DNA of 64,000 bases, from NCBI GenBank assembly GCA_911728435.2, contig OU452208.1, positions 868,001 through 932,000 on the forward strand, given 5' to 3'. The notes under the pieces were generated by a model. The model did not search any database. It was given only the letters and a program-made list of their open reading frames with translations, and had not been told where the DNA came from. Shown here in pieces: positions 9,490 to 21,363 of the stretch. The DNA is from Apoderus coryli (taxonomy: Eukaryota > Arthropoda > Insecta > Coleoptera > Attelabidae). The position numbers were made by a program, and so were the translations under genes. How positions within the stretch are numbered: position 1 is the stretch's first letter; every line of letters begins with the position of its first letter.

Positions 9490-12400
9490 AAAGGACTCAT
9501 GGTTTACTACTTAGAGTATTAATTTCAAGAATGCACGCTTTAACAGTTTTTGGCTATGAGGTCAGCAGTTAAATGATGCTGGCGGGGAAAAAAAATAGTA
9601 CGGATCTGACGGGGTGTTAGTGATTCTGACATATATTTTTGATAAGGACATAGGGTTGACTACTTACATTATTAATTTCAAGAATGCACGCTTTGCCAGT
9701 TTTTATATATGAGGTCAGCAGTTAAAAGTTGCAGCCAAAAGAAAAAAATAAATAGTACGGCTCTGACGGGGTGTTAGTGATTCCGACATATATTTTTGAT
9801 AAGGACATAGGGTTAACTACTTACGCTATTAATTTCAAGAATGCACGCATTGCCAGTTTTTAGATATGAGGTCAGCAGTTAAAAGTTGCAGCCGAAAGAA
9901 AAAAATAAATAGTACGTCTCTGACGGGGTGTTAGTGATTCTGACATATATTTTTGATAAGGACATAGGGTTGACTACTTACACTAATAATTCCAAGAATG
10001 CACGCTTTGCCAGTTTTTGGCTATGAGGTCAGCAGTTAAATGATGCTGGCGGGGAAAAAAATAAATAGTACGGCTCTGACGGGGTGTTAGTGATTCTGAC
10101 ATATATTTTTGATAAGGACATAGGGTTGACTACTTACACTAATAATTTCAAGAATGCACGCTTTGCCAGTTTTTAGATATGAGGTCAGCAGTAAAAAGTT
10201 GCAGCCAAAAGAAAAAAATAAATAGTACGTCTCTGACGGGGTGTTAGTGATTCTGACATATATTTTTGATAAGGACATAGGGTTGACTACTTACACTAAT
10301 AATTCCAAGAATGCACGCTTTGCCAGTTTTTGGCTATGAGGTCAGCAGTTAAATGATGCTGGCGGGGAAAAAAATAAATAGTACGGCTCTGACGGGGTGT
10401 TAGTAATTCTGACATATATTTTTGATAAGGACATAGGGTTGACTACTTACACTAATAATTCCAAGAATGCACGCTTTGCCAGTTTTTGGCTATGAGGTCA
10501 GCAGTTAAATGATGCTGGCGGGGAAAAAAATAAATAGTACGGCTCTGACGGGGTGTTAGTGATTCTGACATATATTTTTGATAAGGACATAGGGTTGACT
10601 ACTTACACTAATAATTTCAAGAATGCACGCTTTGCCAGTTTTTAGATATGAGGTCAGCAGTTAAAAGTTGCAGCCGAAAGAAAAAAATATATATAGTACG
10701 GCCCTGACGGGGTGTTAGGAATGCTGACATATATTTTTGATAAGGACATAGGGTTGACTACTTACGCTATTAATTTCAAGAATGCACGCATTGCCAGTTT
10801 TTAGATATGAGGTCAGCAGTTAAAAGTTGCAGCCGAAAGAAAAAAATAAATAGTACGTCTCTGACGGGGTGTTAGTGATTCTGACATATATTTTTGATAA
10901 GGACATAGGGTTGACTACTTACGCTATTAATTTCAAGAATGCACGCTTTGCCAGTTTTTGGCTATGAGGTCAGCAGTTAAAAGTTGCAGCCAAAAGAAAA
11001 AAATAAATAGTACGGCTCTGACGGGGTGTTAGTGATTCTGACATATATTTTTGATAAGGACATAGGGTTGACTACTTACGCTATTAATTTCAAGAATGCA
11101 CGCTTTGCCAGTTTTTAGATATGAGGTCAGCAGTTAAAAGTTGCAGCCGAAAGAAAAAAATATATATGGTACGGCCCTGACGGGGTGTTAGTAATTCTGA
11201 CATATATTTTTGATAAGTACATAGGGTTGACTACTTACACTAATAATTCCAGGAATGCACGCTTTGCCAGTTTTTGGCTATGAGGTCAGCAGTTAAATGA
11301 TGCTGGCGGGGAAAAAAATAAATAGTACGGCTCTGACGGGGTGTTAGTGATTCTGACATATATTTTTGATAAGGACATAGGGTTGACTACTTACACTAAT
11401 AATTTCAAGAATGCACGCTTTGCCAGTTTTTAGATATGAGGTCAGCAGTAAAAAGTTGCAACCGAAAGAAAAAAATATATATGGTACGGCCCTGACGGGG
11501 TGTTAGTAATTCTGACATATATTTTTGATAAGGACATAGGGTTGACTACTTACACTAATAATTTCAAGAATGCACGCTTGCCAGTTTTTAGATATGAGGT
11601 GAGCAGTTAAAAGTTGCAGCCGAAAGAAAAAAATATATATAGTACGGCCCTGACGGGGTGTTAGTAATTCTGACATATATTTTTGATAAGGACATAGGGT
11701 TGACTACTTACACTAATAATTCCAAGAATGCACGCTTTGCCAGTTTTTGGCTATGAGGTCAGCAGTTAAATGATGCTGGCGGGGAAAAAAATAAATAGTA
11801 CGGCTCTGACGGGGTGTTAGTGATTCTGACATATATTTTTGATAAGGACATAGGGTTGACTACTTACACTAATAATTTCAAGAATGCACGCTTTGCCAGT
11901 TTTTAGATATGAGGTCAGCAGTTAAAAGTTGCAGCCGAAAGAAAAAAATATATATAGTACGGCCCTGACGGGGTGTTAGTAATGCTGACATATATTTTTG
12001 ATAAGGACATAGGGTTGACTATTTACGCTATTAATTTCAAGAATGCACGCTTTGCCAGTTTTTAGATATGAGGTCAGCAGTTAAATGTTGCAGCCAAAAG
12101 AAAAAAATAAATAGTACGGCTCTGACGGGGTGTTAGTAATTCTGACATATATTTTTGATAAGGACATAGGGTTGACTACTTACACTAATAATTCCAAGAA
12201 TGCACGCTTTGCCAGTTTTTGGCTATGAGGTCAGCAGTTAAATGATGCTGGCGGGGAAAAAAATAAATAGTACGGCTCTGACGGGGTGTTAGTGATTCTG
12301 ACATATATTTTTGATAAGGACATAGGGTTGACTACTTACACTAATAATTTCAAGAATGCACGCTTTGCCAGTTTTTTAGATATGAGGTCAGCAGTTAAAA

Positions 12401-15262
12401 GTTGCAGCCAAAAGAAAAAAATAAATAGTACGGCTCTGACGGGGTGTTAGTGATTCCGACATATATTTTTGATAAGGACATAGGGTTGACTACTTACACT
12501 AATAATTTCAAGAATGCACGCTTTGCCAGTTTTTAGATATGAGGTCAGCAGTTAAAAGTTGCAGCCGAAAGAAAAAAATATATATAGTACGGCCCTGACG
12601 GGGTGTTAGTAATGCTGACATATATTTTTGATAAGGACATAGGGTTGACTACTTACACTATTAATTCCAAGAATCCACGCTTTGCCAGTTTTTGGCTATG
12701 AGGTCAGCAGTTAAAAGTTGCAGCCAAAAGAAAAAAATAAATAGTACGGCTCTGACGGGGTCTTAGTGATTCTGACATATATTTTTGATAAGGACATAGG
12801 GTTGACTACTTACACTAATAATTCCAAGAATGCACGCTTTGCCAGTTTTTGGCTATGAGGTCAGCAGTTAAATGATGCTGGCGGGGAAAAAAATAAATGT
12901 ACGGCTCTGACAGGGTGTTAGTGATTCTGACATATATTTTTAATACGGACATAGGGTTGACTACTTACGCTATTAATTTCAAGAATGCACGCTTTGCCAG
13001 TTTTTAGATATGAGGTCAGCAGTTAAAAGTTGCAGCCGAAAGAAAAAAATAAATAGTACGTCTCTGACGGGGTGTTAGTGATTCTGACATATATTTTTGA
13101 TAAGGACATAGGGTTGACTACTTACACTAATAATTCCAAGAATGCACGCTTTGCCAGTTTTTGGCTATGAGGTCAGCAGTTAAATGATGCTGGCGGGGAA
13201 AAAAATAAATAGTACGGCTCTGACGGGGTGTTAGTGATTCTGACATATATTTTTAATACGGACATAGGGTTGACTACTTACGCTATTAATTTCAAGAATG
13301 CACGCTTTGCCAGTTTTTAGATATGAGGTCAGCAGTTAAAAGTTGCAGCCGAAAGAAAAAAATATATATAGTACGGCCCTGACGGGGTGTTAGTAATTCT
13401 GACATATATTTTTGATAAGGACATAGGGTTGACTACTTACACTAATAATTCCAAGAATGCACGCTTTGCCAGTTTTTGGCTATGAGGTCAGCAGTTAAAT
13501 GATGCTGGCGGGGAAAAAAATAAATAGTACGGCTCTGACAGGGTGTTAGTGATTCTGACATATATTTTTAATACGGACATAGGGTTGACTACTTACGCTA
13601 TTAATTTATTAATTTCAAGAATGCACGCTTTGCCAGTTTTTAGATATGAGGTCAGCAGTTAAAAGTTGCAGCCGAAAGAAAAAAATATATATGGTACGGC
13701 CCTGACGGGGTGTTAGTAATTCTGACATATATTTTTGATAAGGACATAGGGTTGACTACTTACACTATTAATTCCAAGAATGCACGCTTTGCCAGTTTTT
13801 GGCTATGAGGTCAGCAGTTAAAAGTTGCAGCCAAAAGAAAAAAATAAATAGTACGGCTCTGACGGGGTGTTAGTGATTCTGACATATATTTTTAATACGG
13901 ACATAGGGTTGACTACTTACGCTATTAATTTCAAGAATGCATGCTTTGCCAGTTTTTAGATATGAGGTCAGCAGTTAAAAGTTGCAGCCGAAAGAAAAAA
14001 ATATATATAGTACGGCCCTGACGGGGTGTTAGTAATTCTGACATATATTTTTAATAAGGACATAGGGTTGACTACTTACGCTATTAATTTCAAGAATGCA
14101 CGCTTTGCCAGTTTTTAGCTATGAGTACAGCAGTTAAATGATGCTGGCGGGGAAAAAAATAAATAGTACGGCCCTGACGGGGTGTTAGTAATTCTGACAT
14201 ATATTTTTGATATGGACATAGGGTTGGCTACGTACGCTATTAATTTCAAGAATGCACGCTTTGCCAGTTTTTAGATGTGAGGTCAGCAGTTAAAAGTTGC
14301 AGCCGAAAGAAAAAAATAAATAGTACGGCTCTGACGGGGTGTTAGTGATTCTGACATATATTTTTGATAAGGACATAGGGTTGGCTACTTACACTATTAA
14401 TTTCAAGAATGCACGCTTTGCCAGTTTTTAGTTATGAGTACAGCAGTTAAATGATGCTGGCGGGGAAAAAAATAAATAGTACGGCCCTCACGGGGTGTTA
14501 GTAATTCTGACATATATTTTTAATACGCACATAGGGTTGACTACTTACGCTATTAATTTCAAGAATGCACGCTTTGCCAGTTTTTAGATATGAGGTCAGC
14601 AGTTAAAAGTTGCAGCCGAAAGAAAAAAATATATATAGTACGGCCCTGACGGGGTGTTAGTAATTCTGACATATATTTTTGATAAGGACATAGGGTTGAC
14701 TACTTACACTAATAATTCCAAGAATGCACGCTTTGCCAGTTTTTGGCTATGAGGTCAGCAGTTAAATGATGCTGGCGGGGAAAAAAATAAATAGTACGGC
14801 TCTGACGGGGTGTTAGTGATTCCGACATATATTTTTGCAAAGGACATAGGGTTGACTACTTACGCTATTAATTTCAAGAATGCACGCTTTGCCAGTTTTA
14901 GCTATGAGTACAGCAGTTAAATGATGCTGGCGGGGAAAAAAATAAATAGTACGGCTCTGACGGGGTGTTAGTGATTCTGACATATATTTTTAATAAGGAC
15001 ATAGGGTTGACTACTTACACTATTAATTTCAAGAATGCACGCTTTGCCAGTTTTTAGATATGAGGTCAGCAGTTAGAAGTTGCAGCCGGAAGAAAAAAAT
15101 ATATAGTGCGGCTCTGACGGGGTGTTAGTGATTCTGACCTATATTTTTAATAAGGACATTTAGTTAGCTACTTACACTATTACTTTCAAGAATGCACGCT
15201 TTGCCAGTTTTTAGATATGAGGCCAGCAGTTAAAACTCGCGTGAACTTATAGCATAGAGTAC
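9490..15262 (-). repeat. Satellite array, right arm (~157-bp unit, ~37 copies)
   Basis: The same unit as the left arm in opposite orientation: caagaatgcacgctttgcca, then gaggtcagcagtt, then ctgacggggtgttag, repeated every 155-160 bp. The two segment variants (gatgctggcgggg and gttgcagcc(a/g)aaag) alternate in mixed order. The array is about twice as long as the left arm, so the arms have expanded or contracted independently. Small open frames such as 10087-10278 are by-products of the repeat. The outer units near 15150-15260 match the outermost left units best. Confidence 0.95.
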
Positions 15263-15595
15263 GGCCCTGGATCAATCAGTGAAATATTTATGTTATTTGT
15301 CTGTAAGGGTATATAACCATATTGAATCTAAATCTTTTATTTGACTACATATACCTACTAATTTCAAATATGTTATGTCGATTTACCTATTTATTGAAAA
15401 AAAAAATATTGCAATATTAATATTTAATAAATTTGTTTTATTGATATTAATTATTATATATTTGTAACACATTTGTGCTCGTGTAATATACGTTTAAAGT
15501 GTATATTATTATGAATTATCAATCGCCCCCGTATACCCCATTCGGCAATGTTCGGAATTAACTGCTAGAATTTTAACTGCTGTCTTCACACTGGT
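15263..15595 (-). repeat. Outer terminal inverted repeat, right
   Basis: Reverse complement of 2603-2934, ending TCTTCACACTGGT. Differences are minor, for example ctgtaagggtatataacc where the left arm has a slightly different spacer. Confidence 0.9.
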
Positions 15596-15604
15596 ATTTC
15601 CTGT
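15596..15604. repeat. Target-site duplication, right copy
   Basis: ATTTCCTGT, identical to 2594-2602. It follows the element terminus directly and also forms part of the BEL/Pao coding sequence on the minus strand. Confidence 0.92.
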
Positions 15605-15730
15605 AGATATTTTTTGTTTGATAGCGCTTACTCGATTAGCTACGCATGTTTTCCATCGATGAGTATCCCCTTTTATCCAACCCAATGTAATCATGGAATC
15701 CATCGGACGAGGCATACATCTTAACATCGA
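15596..15730 (-). pseudogene. BEL/Pao-type pol fragment, 5' part
   Basis: Minus-strand residues MDSMITLGWIKGD, HRWKTCVANRVSAI and KQKISTG match the conserved RNase H-adjacent stretch of BEL/Pao pol (DS..v..WIkg....wk.fVaNRV..I). It is cut at its 3' side by the foldback element and continues at 2602-2433. Upstream (plus-strand 15741 on) a 40-bp minisatellite replaces the rest of pol, so only about 45 codons remain. Confidence 0.75.
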
Positions 15731-15740
15731 TGGGTGTTTG

Positions 15741-15899
15741 TTAGTAGCTCCTTGGACGCTGGTGGACCGAAGGATGATTGTTAGTAGCTTCTTGGACGCT
15801 GGTGGACCGAAGGATGATTGTTAGTGGCTCCTTGGACGCTGGTGGACCGAAAAATGTTTGTTAGTGTTCCTTGGAGGCTGGTGGGCCAAAGGGTGTTTG
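15741..15899. repeat. Minisatellite, 40-bp unit x 4
   Basis: Units start at 15741, 15781, 15821 and 15861, each ttagtagctccttggacgct followed by ggtggaccgaaggatgattg. The last unit is the most diverged. It directly follows the BEL/Pao remnant and may be part of that element or of a later insertion. Confidence 0.9.
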
Positions 15900-17734
15900 T
15901 AGATCCAACTTTCAATGAGTTGTGAGTTCCGAGAAATTGGAGCCGGCTCGAAGGAATAATGTTCTAAGGGTGATTAGTTGTATGCCCTCCGAAGATTACT
16001 TTGCTCTCGCTTCGATGGCTGAGACCAGCGGCAATGGTTTGTAGAGTGGAATGTTAGGATAGTAATAACCCGATTACCAGACGGGGTTATTGATAGTACA
16101 GTGCTCAAGCTGTAATTTCAATAATAATGCCACTAGACGAAGTACCTGCACAGCACTGGTACTATTTTTGGTTAACAAACAATGTGAGGAAGAGCAGTCT
16201 CACGCCCCTACTAGACATAAAGGTTTGCTTGTGCAACAGAGTTGGTTTTGTAGTTAGGAACGACTGATAGGAAGAGCAGTCTCACTCCCCTGCTAGGCAT
16301 AAAAGTGACTTGTGTAACAGTGGTGGATTTACGATGATTTTAAATGAGACACAATTTTTGATTGAATCTGATTTAATAAATAAAAAATTAATCAACTATT
16401 AATATACAAAATAATGCTGAAAACAGCTAAAATTATTATTAATTTAATTTACATTATTATGTACAAATATTCAATAGAAGTTATAAATGTTTTAAAATAT
16501 GCAACACAGGGAAAAGTGTGAACGAAGGTAAAATCCAGAACATTTAATAAATGCTACATGCAAACTATTATCACCGTAGTCGTAGTATGTTTGACGCTGT
16601 TATAAAGAATGCAGGAAGTTTTTGTATATTTAATCATAGTTTAGTATAAATTTTAGCTAATTATTAATCATAAATTTTTAGGAGTTTGCGAAAACTACGA
16701 AATAATATACCTACAAAGCTGCAGTGATCCAGATCCGGATAATAGCCGCAAGATCATAGTTTAATATTTCGTTAAATTTCGATTTAAGTAAAATAACCGG
16801 ACATTTTATTGCTTTTGGCAATTTTCTATTATTAGTGTTAGTGTATTCAATATGCGAAACTATCGTTTTAGGAGTTTGCAAAAATGAAGAAGTAATGTGG
16901 GCGGGAGATGCCCACATGTTGAAGCGCGTGTCGACGTGATCATGGTATTAAAGTACCTGGTCGCGTGGATAGTGGTTGGATGGGTGGACGGTGCTCCCGG
17001 CCGAGTCGGTAGACTTGCCAATGCCATGTAGTGGACTACATAGTCTTAGTTGCCGGCATCTGGCAGTCGATGACTGTGGTTCGGATTCCACTGTAGATTT
17101 ATTAAATTAAAGTGATAGCTAACCCTATATAAAGCTAATTTCTTAACGTAATATTAAGATATTAATTTTAAACAATATAGCCGGTCTGGAAAAACTGTGA
17201 AGGAACATTTTGGGGTTTTAGGTAGGTATAAGTAAGTAGTTCAGGTACTCGTGTACGAATCGAGCATAATAAATCACTTTTTTTTATTAAATATAGGAAA
17301 CAGGAAAATACTAGATCGACACAGGTAAAATTTGAAACGTGCACGGAGGATGTATGAATCGAACCCAAATCGAATAAACATCTCTGTATATAACTAAAAT
17401 TTCCCCCAATAAATTCAAAGGGTGGAGCTGTCATAATTGAGGAAATAAAAGCATCATAAACATAAATAAATATTTGTATAAAAATTATTAGAAAAGAAAG
17501 AAATTCTGAACCCATAGATATATGTAAAAATTCAAATGACATAGAAGAGAACAATAAAACAAATAAGGTAACAACAACAGTAATCATAAAGAAAAATAAA
17601 AAAATAAATATAGAGATTTCTAATAGAATCATTTTCATTTGTTCGAACTACCATCACCAAAATAGATAATACTAAAGAGCTTTTGTACTCGCATACAGTC
17701 ACAATTATCATAATAACTTAATAATTCTGTTCCA
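15900..17734. other. Intergenic sequence with a short tandem duplication
   Basis: No gene is supported. An imperfect ~70-bp tandem duplication (aggaagagcagtctcac) starts at 16187 and again at 16269. A small hairpin (aataaccc...ggggttatt) is near 16063. A minus-strand frame of 156 codons at 17168-17638 is hydrophobic because it reads A/T-rich sequence and has no recognisable domain. The part near 15900-16340 is less AT-rich and may be LTR or UTR of the BEL/Pao element, but no matching second LTR was found. Confidence 0.45.
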
Positions 17735-17874
17735 GGTTTTTTGTACAGTTTTTTGAATCCTATTTACTTGGTCGGGGGCAATATATTATTCAATTTGAAG
17801 GGTTTCAGTCTCCTTTAATAGATGTAACTTCTGGTGTTCCTCAGGGTTTTATTTTGGAGCCTCTGCTGTTTCAT
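17735..17874 (+). pseudogene. LINE reverse-transcriptase fragment
   Basis: A short plus-strand frame contains IDVTSGVPQGFILEPLLF, a changed form of the RT motif GVPQGSILGPLLF of Jockey/CR1-type LINEs, preceded by FLNPIYLVGGNIL. It is cut at 17875, where duplicate copy B starts. It is too short to assign to a clade. Confidence 0.65.
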
Positions 17875-19390
17875 AAGTTTCTTTGATAATTTTTTTTTGT
17901 TTCAGCGTCATTGTTTTTCGGAAAAACTCGATTTTTTTTTAAATAGCCAATACTTACATTTTAGGTTTATTTGTCCCCAAATTAGATAACTACCTAGTAC
18001 CTAGTTAGTAGATCTTGAAATGTATAATATTTATAGTAGAAAATGAATTAGGTATAAACTATATTTTACAAGGCCGTATTTTTTTAAGAAAATGCAATTT
18101 TTTTGCGATTTTAGTTTTTATTGATTTCTGACATTATTTTTACTGATATAAAAAACTTAAAAGCTCTCATTGTTACTTTTTTATGAAAATAATATAGCGT
18201 TTACAAATTTTCATTACGACGTTTCGTTTTTGAAAAACCATCAACTTCGATTTTTTAAATACGGCCCTCGATTTTTATTGTTAAATTTAAAGCCATTTTC
18301 AAAACAAAAATAGATGTAACGGAATGGTTTCAACAAGTTTTCAGTATTTTTAGCTGTTATTTAAACTTCAAGAAAAACCGCCATAGTTTGGCACTTATTT
18401 TGCGTAAAAGAAAGAAAGGCGTTTCTTTAATAATTTCAAAAAGCACAAAAATTTTAACTAAATTTAAAAAACTGCGTACAGAATAAAATGTGCTGACAGA
18501 AATAAATTGGCAAAAATAAATAATTTTGATTAACGTCGAAAGAATTTGATTGCCAAAATTACTAATTAGGTAAATACTCTGCATTCAGTCAGTTAAGTCC
18601 CAAACTATGGCGATTTTTCTTGAATAAGTTTAAATAACAACTAAAAATACTGAAAAGTTGTTTAAACCACCTATTTTTGAATTGAAAATGGCTTTAAATT
18701 TAACAATAGAAAATCAAGGGCCGTATTTAAAAAATCGAAGTTGATGGTTTTTCGAAAACGTAACGCCGAGTCTCCTCAAAAAGCAACAATGAGAAAGTGC
18801 TTTTAATTTTTTTATATATCTGTAAAAATAATGTCTGAAATCAATAAAAACTAATATCGCAAAAAATTGATTTTTAAGAAATTCTCGAAAACTGCTAAAT
18901 TTACTTTACTTTTGAAAACACCATTTAAAAGGTGTTTAAATTGTACAACTTTTCTCTAAGTTACCCGACATTGTCACTCTGACCGTTTCCAAGATCAACC
19001 AACCCTAGTTGTTTATGTGCTGAGCAATATTCTCAGGAATTCCGGCAAAGGATTCAGCCACATTATACCTACCCACTTTAACATGTTTAGATTGAAGTTT
19101 GACTATATATACCTAGCTTATATTACTTATACCTAATACAAGATTTTCAGTAGGCTTAAGTTTATTTTAAAAAAATAAATAAATAAGAGTCGCACTAAAA
19201 ACCTGATGGTGGTTCAGATAAAAAAACGTAAGCACCACAGGGACCCCCAAATCTTGTCTACCCCTTCTAGAAAAAATTACTAGAAGAGAGACAAACACTA
19301 TTTGTCATTTAAATAAAAATATATTGTATGTTAGCAAAGTTTATTAGTTATTTTAGTAATGTAGAAAAATTTACTGGATAGACATTAAAC
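17875..19390. repeat. Direct segmental duplicate, copy B
   Basis: Homologous to 43-1568 over its full length, including the foldback palindrome (about 18080-18883) and the left half of the hairpin MITE (from about 19209). At 19390 homology ends and unrelated sequence (acccatcctttccttc) follows. The distance between copies is about 17.8 kb. Confidence 0.9.
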
Positions 19391-19609
19391 ACCCATCCTT
19401 TCCTTCAACAAGAATTTCAAAAAGATTACTATGAAGTCTGTAGATATTTTAAATTTAATTCCAAAAGTACATGCTATGTTTATGAAAACGTATAATATCT
19501 TATATTGTTAATAAATTTATTTAAGTCCTTTAATTTGTTTAGCACCTACCTTCTTATATTATCAATACATTTATTTATGTACTTTAAATTGTTTTATTTG
19601 TGGATAGTC
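19391..19609. other. Diverged short repeats beside the LTR element
   Basis: AT-rich sequence with diverged tandem units of the type ataaatttatttaagtcctt. A further unit lies on the other side of the LTR retrotransposon at about 24067-24118, so the element landed inside this small array. Confidence 0.45.
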
Positions 19610-19614
19610 AGTAC
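19610..19614. repeat. LTR element target-site duplication
   Basis: AGTAC directly before the left LTR. The identical AGTAC follows the right LTR at 24065-24069. Confidence 0.85.
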
Positions 19615-19749
19615 TGTTATGTTTTGTATTCAAAATATGTTATAAACTTTTTATTAAATAAAGTTACAATGTCAAAACTAAACTAAACTAATGTCAAAAA
19701 TGCTGCTGGTATATCCACATAATAGTAGTAATATACAGGACTACCACAT
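19615..19749 (-). repeat. LTR (3' LTR of the minus-strand element)
   Basis: 135 bp with TG...CA termini, nearly identical to 23931-24064; one visible difference is tagtagtaat here against taataataat there. It contains tattaaataaagtt, an AT-rich promoter-like or polyadenylation-like stretch. Confidence 0.9.
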
Positions 19750-19763
19750 CTCCCATTTTTCTC
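19750..19763 (-). other. Polypurine tract
   Basis: Minus-strand GAAAAATGGGAGA lies immediately before the 3' LTR, the expected place for the plus-strand primer of an LTR retrotransposon. Confidence 0.7.
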
Positions 19764-19782
19764 GTCTATCCCAATCTTCCCT

Positions 19783-20823
19783 TCATGAAATTGTTGGAAC
19801 TGGACGAATAAATCTTCTGTTTCGGACAAATACTCTGCCATTTGAAGATTTTATAGTATATTCTCTGTAAGGACCCACTTCCACAATAACACCTGTGTTA
19901 TCCCAGCGTTTGGTTAGTGGATTCTGAAGATAAAAATTACGTCCAACCGAAAGTGGAATTAAATCTTTATCGACTTTGTTGTAGTTTTGTGCTAATTCCA
20001 ATCTTTTATTAGCATAGTCATCATATTTATCGCTAATAGTTTTCCATTCGATTGCAAAACCTTTATGATGGGTTGGTATTACTGATCTAATGGGTCTTCC
20101 ATCTAGTATAATAGCAGGAGATTTACCCTTTACATTAGGTGTATTTCTAAACTCCAACAGTCCTTTGTAGTACTTTTCTTTATTTAACGTTCCGTTCTCT
20201 ATGCATTTGATTATTAATGCTTTCATAGATTTCACCGCTGCTTCTGCATGTCCATTGCTTTGTGGGTAATGGGGCGTAGATGGAGCAAATGCTACATTCC
20301 ATTTCTTTAAGAAAGATTGGAAATCATATGACGAATATTGGCCTCCGTTGTCTGATCTGAATCTAACCGGAACACCTGTGTCGGCAAAAATTTTAAGCAA
20401 ATCATTTATAATATGTGTGCTGTTGAGATCTTTATTTCCATATTTACAAACTATCGGCCACCCTGATAAACGATCTATGTAAACCATAAAATGTTTTCCA
20501 GCTGTACTAAATAAGTCCTATGAAACATCCTCAAATGGACGACTTGGTAATGGGTCCATTATAATTGTCTCTTTTGGTAATGAAGTTCTATTGTCTTGAC
20601 AAGACTGGCATGATTCAATGCAATTTTTTACATCGCTTGCCATTGCAGGCCAGTATACAGCCAGGCGTGCTCTTCGGAGCGTTCTATCAATGCCTTGATG
20701 GGATGCATGTAGTCTCTCCAATACCATTTTTCTGGATGCCTGAGGAATAAAAATTCCGTTTCCCTTAACTATTAGCCCATTATCGTAGCTTAGTTCATCT
20801 CGAACATTCCAGTAAGGTAACAA
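19783..20823 (-). pseudogene. Integrase region of the LTR element
   Basis: The 101-codon frame 20823-20518 holds the HHCC zinc-binding region (LHASHQGIDRTLRRARLAVYWP...CIESCQSCQ). The 234-codon frame 20487-19783 holds the catalytic core: DRLSGWP, then RSDNGGQYSS with the second aspartate, and a glutamate in HYPQSNGHAEAAV. A C-terminal segment ends at PVPTIS. The two frames are interrupted near 20515, so the integrase is not translatable as one piece. The similarity is to K02A2.6/Mag-like Ty3 elements of animals; this clade call is tentative. Confidence 0.85.
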
Positions 20824-20835
20824 AATCGTTTCGAG

Positions 20836-21363
20836 TTATTTTTTGTTTTTGGGAAAACCATTTTTCATTCGTTTCACAAGCAATTTATATTCGTGGTCTT
20901 CTTCGGCTACATGTTGAAGTTGTAAAATCATAGGATCACTCAAATGGGAATTTCTGACCTCATCTGATGTATTATCTATCAAAGAGATTTGGTGGATTGT
21001 CATTGTTTGCATGTGTTTTGATACTTCTTCTGCCAATAAATCTTCTCCCACCGGATTTGAAACTGGTGCACGTGAAAGAGCATCGGGAATGATGTGTTCC
21101 TTACCTTTTCGCCATTCGGCTTTGTATCTATATCCGGATAACTTTTCTTTAAGTCTTTGTACCCTGGGATTTTCTATTGAATCTAAAGTGAATTTACTTA
21201 AAATGGGTATAAGTGGTTTGTGATCAGTTATAATGGAAAAAGTCTGTAGGCCTCAAAAGGTATAATCTGCATTTCATTACGGCCCAAGTTATGCCTAAGA
21301 GTTCTATCTCAATCATAGCGTATCTTGTTTCGGTGTCAGATAAAAAACGCGAACCACAATGTA
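20836..21363 (-). pseudogene. RNase H and linker region of the LTR element
   Basis: On the minus strand, segments such as IITDHKPLIPILSK and AEWRKGKEHIIPDALSRAPV are typical of the Ty3-type RNase H end and the linker to integrase. The reading frame shifts within this interval. The 71-codon frame 21051-20836 (MGEDLLAEEV...) is the linker before the zinc-binding domain. Confidence 0.7.

Larger units (their letters stand above)
2603..15595. mobile_element. Giant foldback element with satellite arms, 12,993 bp
   Basis: A complete transposon-like unit. It starts ACCAGTGTGAAGACAGC and ends with the exact complement, flanked by the 9-bp duplication ATTTCCTGT. Each end has about 333 bp of unique inverted repeat, then a long array of ~157-bp repeats in opposed orientation, then a single-copy core (about 6050-9490). 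The core holds a decayed tyrosine recombinase and a Ulp1-like protease. Nine-base target duplications and repeat-filled inverted arms are known from Drosophila Foldback (NOF) elements, placed in the Mutator-like superfamily. No Mutator-type DDE transposase is visible here, so the unit is probably mobilised in trans and the core genes may be cargo. Placement in the FB/Mutator group is inference from structure. Confidence 0.85.

Noticed and set aside
10087..10278. 63-codon minus-strand frame as a gene
   Set aside because: It lies wholly in satellite units and repeats their sequence.
2935..15262. CRISPR-like array
   Set aside because: Units are long (~157 bp) and contiguous with no unique spacers, no cas genes are present, and the context is eukaryotic; it is a satellite.
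2603..15595. Polinton/Maverick, Starship or Helitron
   Set aside because: No DNA polymerase B, retroviral-type integrase, capsid gene, Rep/helicase or complete tyrosine recombinase is visible, and the 9-bp duplication does not fit the 6-bp Polinton type.
17168..17638. 156-codon hydrophobic frame as a membrane protein
   Set aside because: The hydrophobic run reads from A/T-rich repeats on the opposite strand; no start context or family resemblance.
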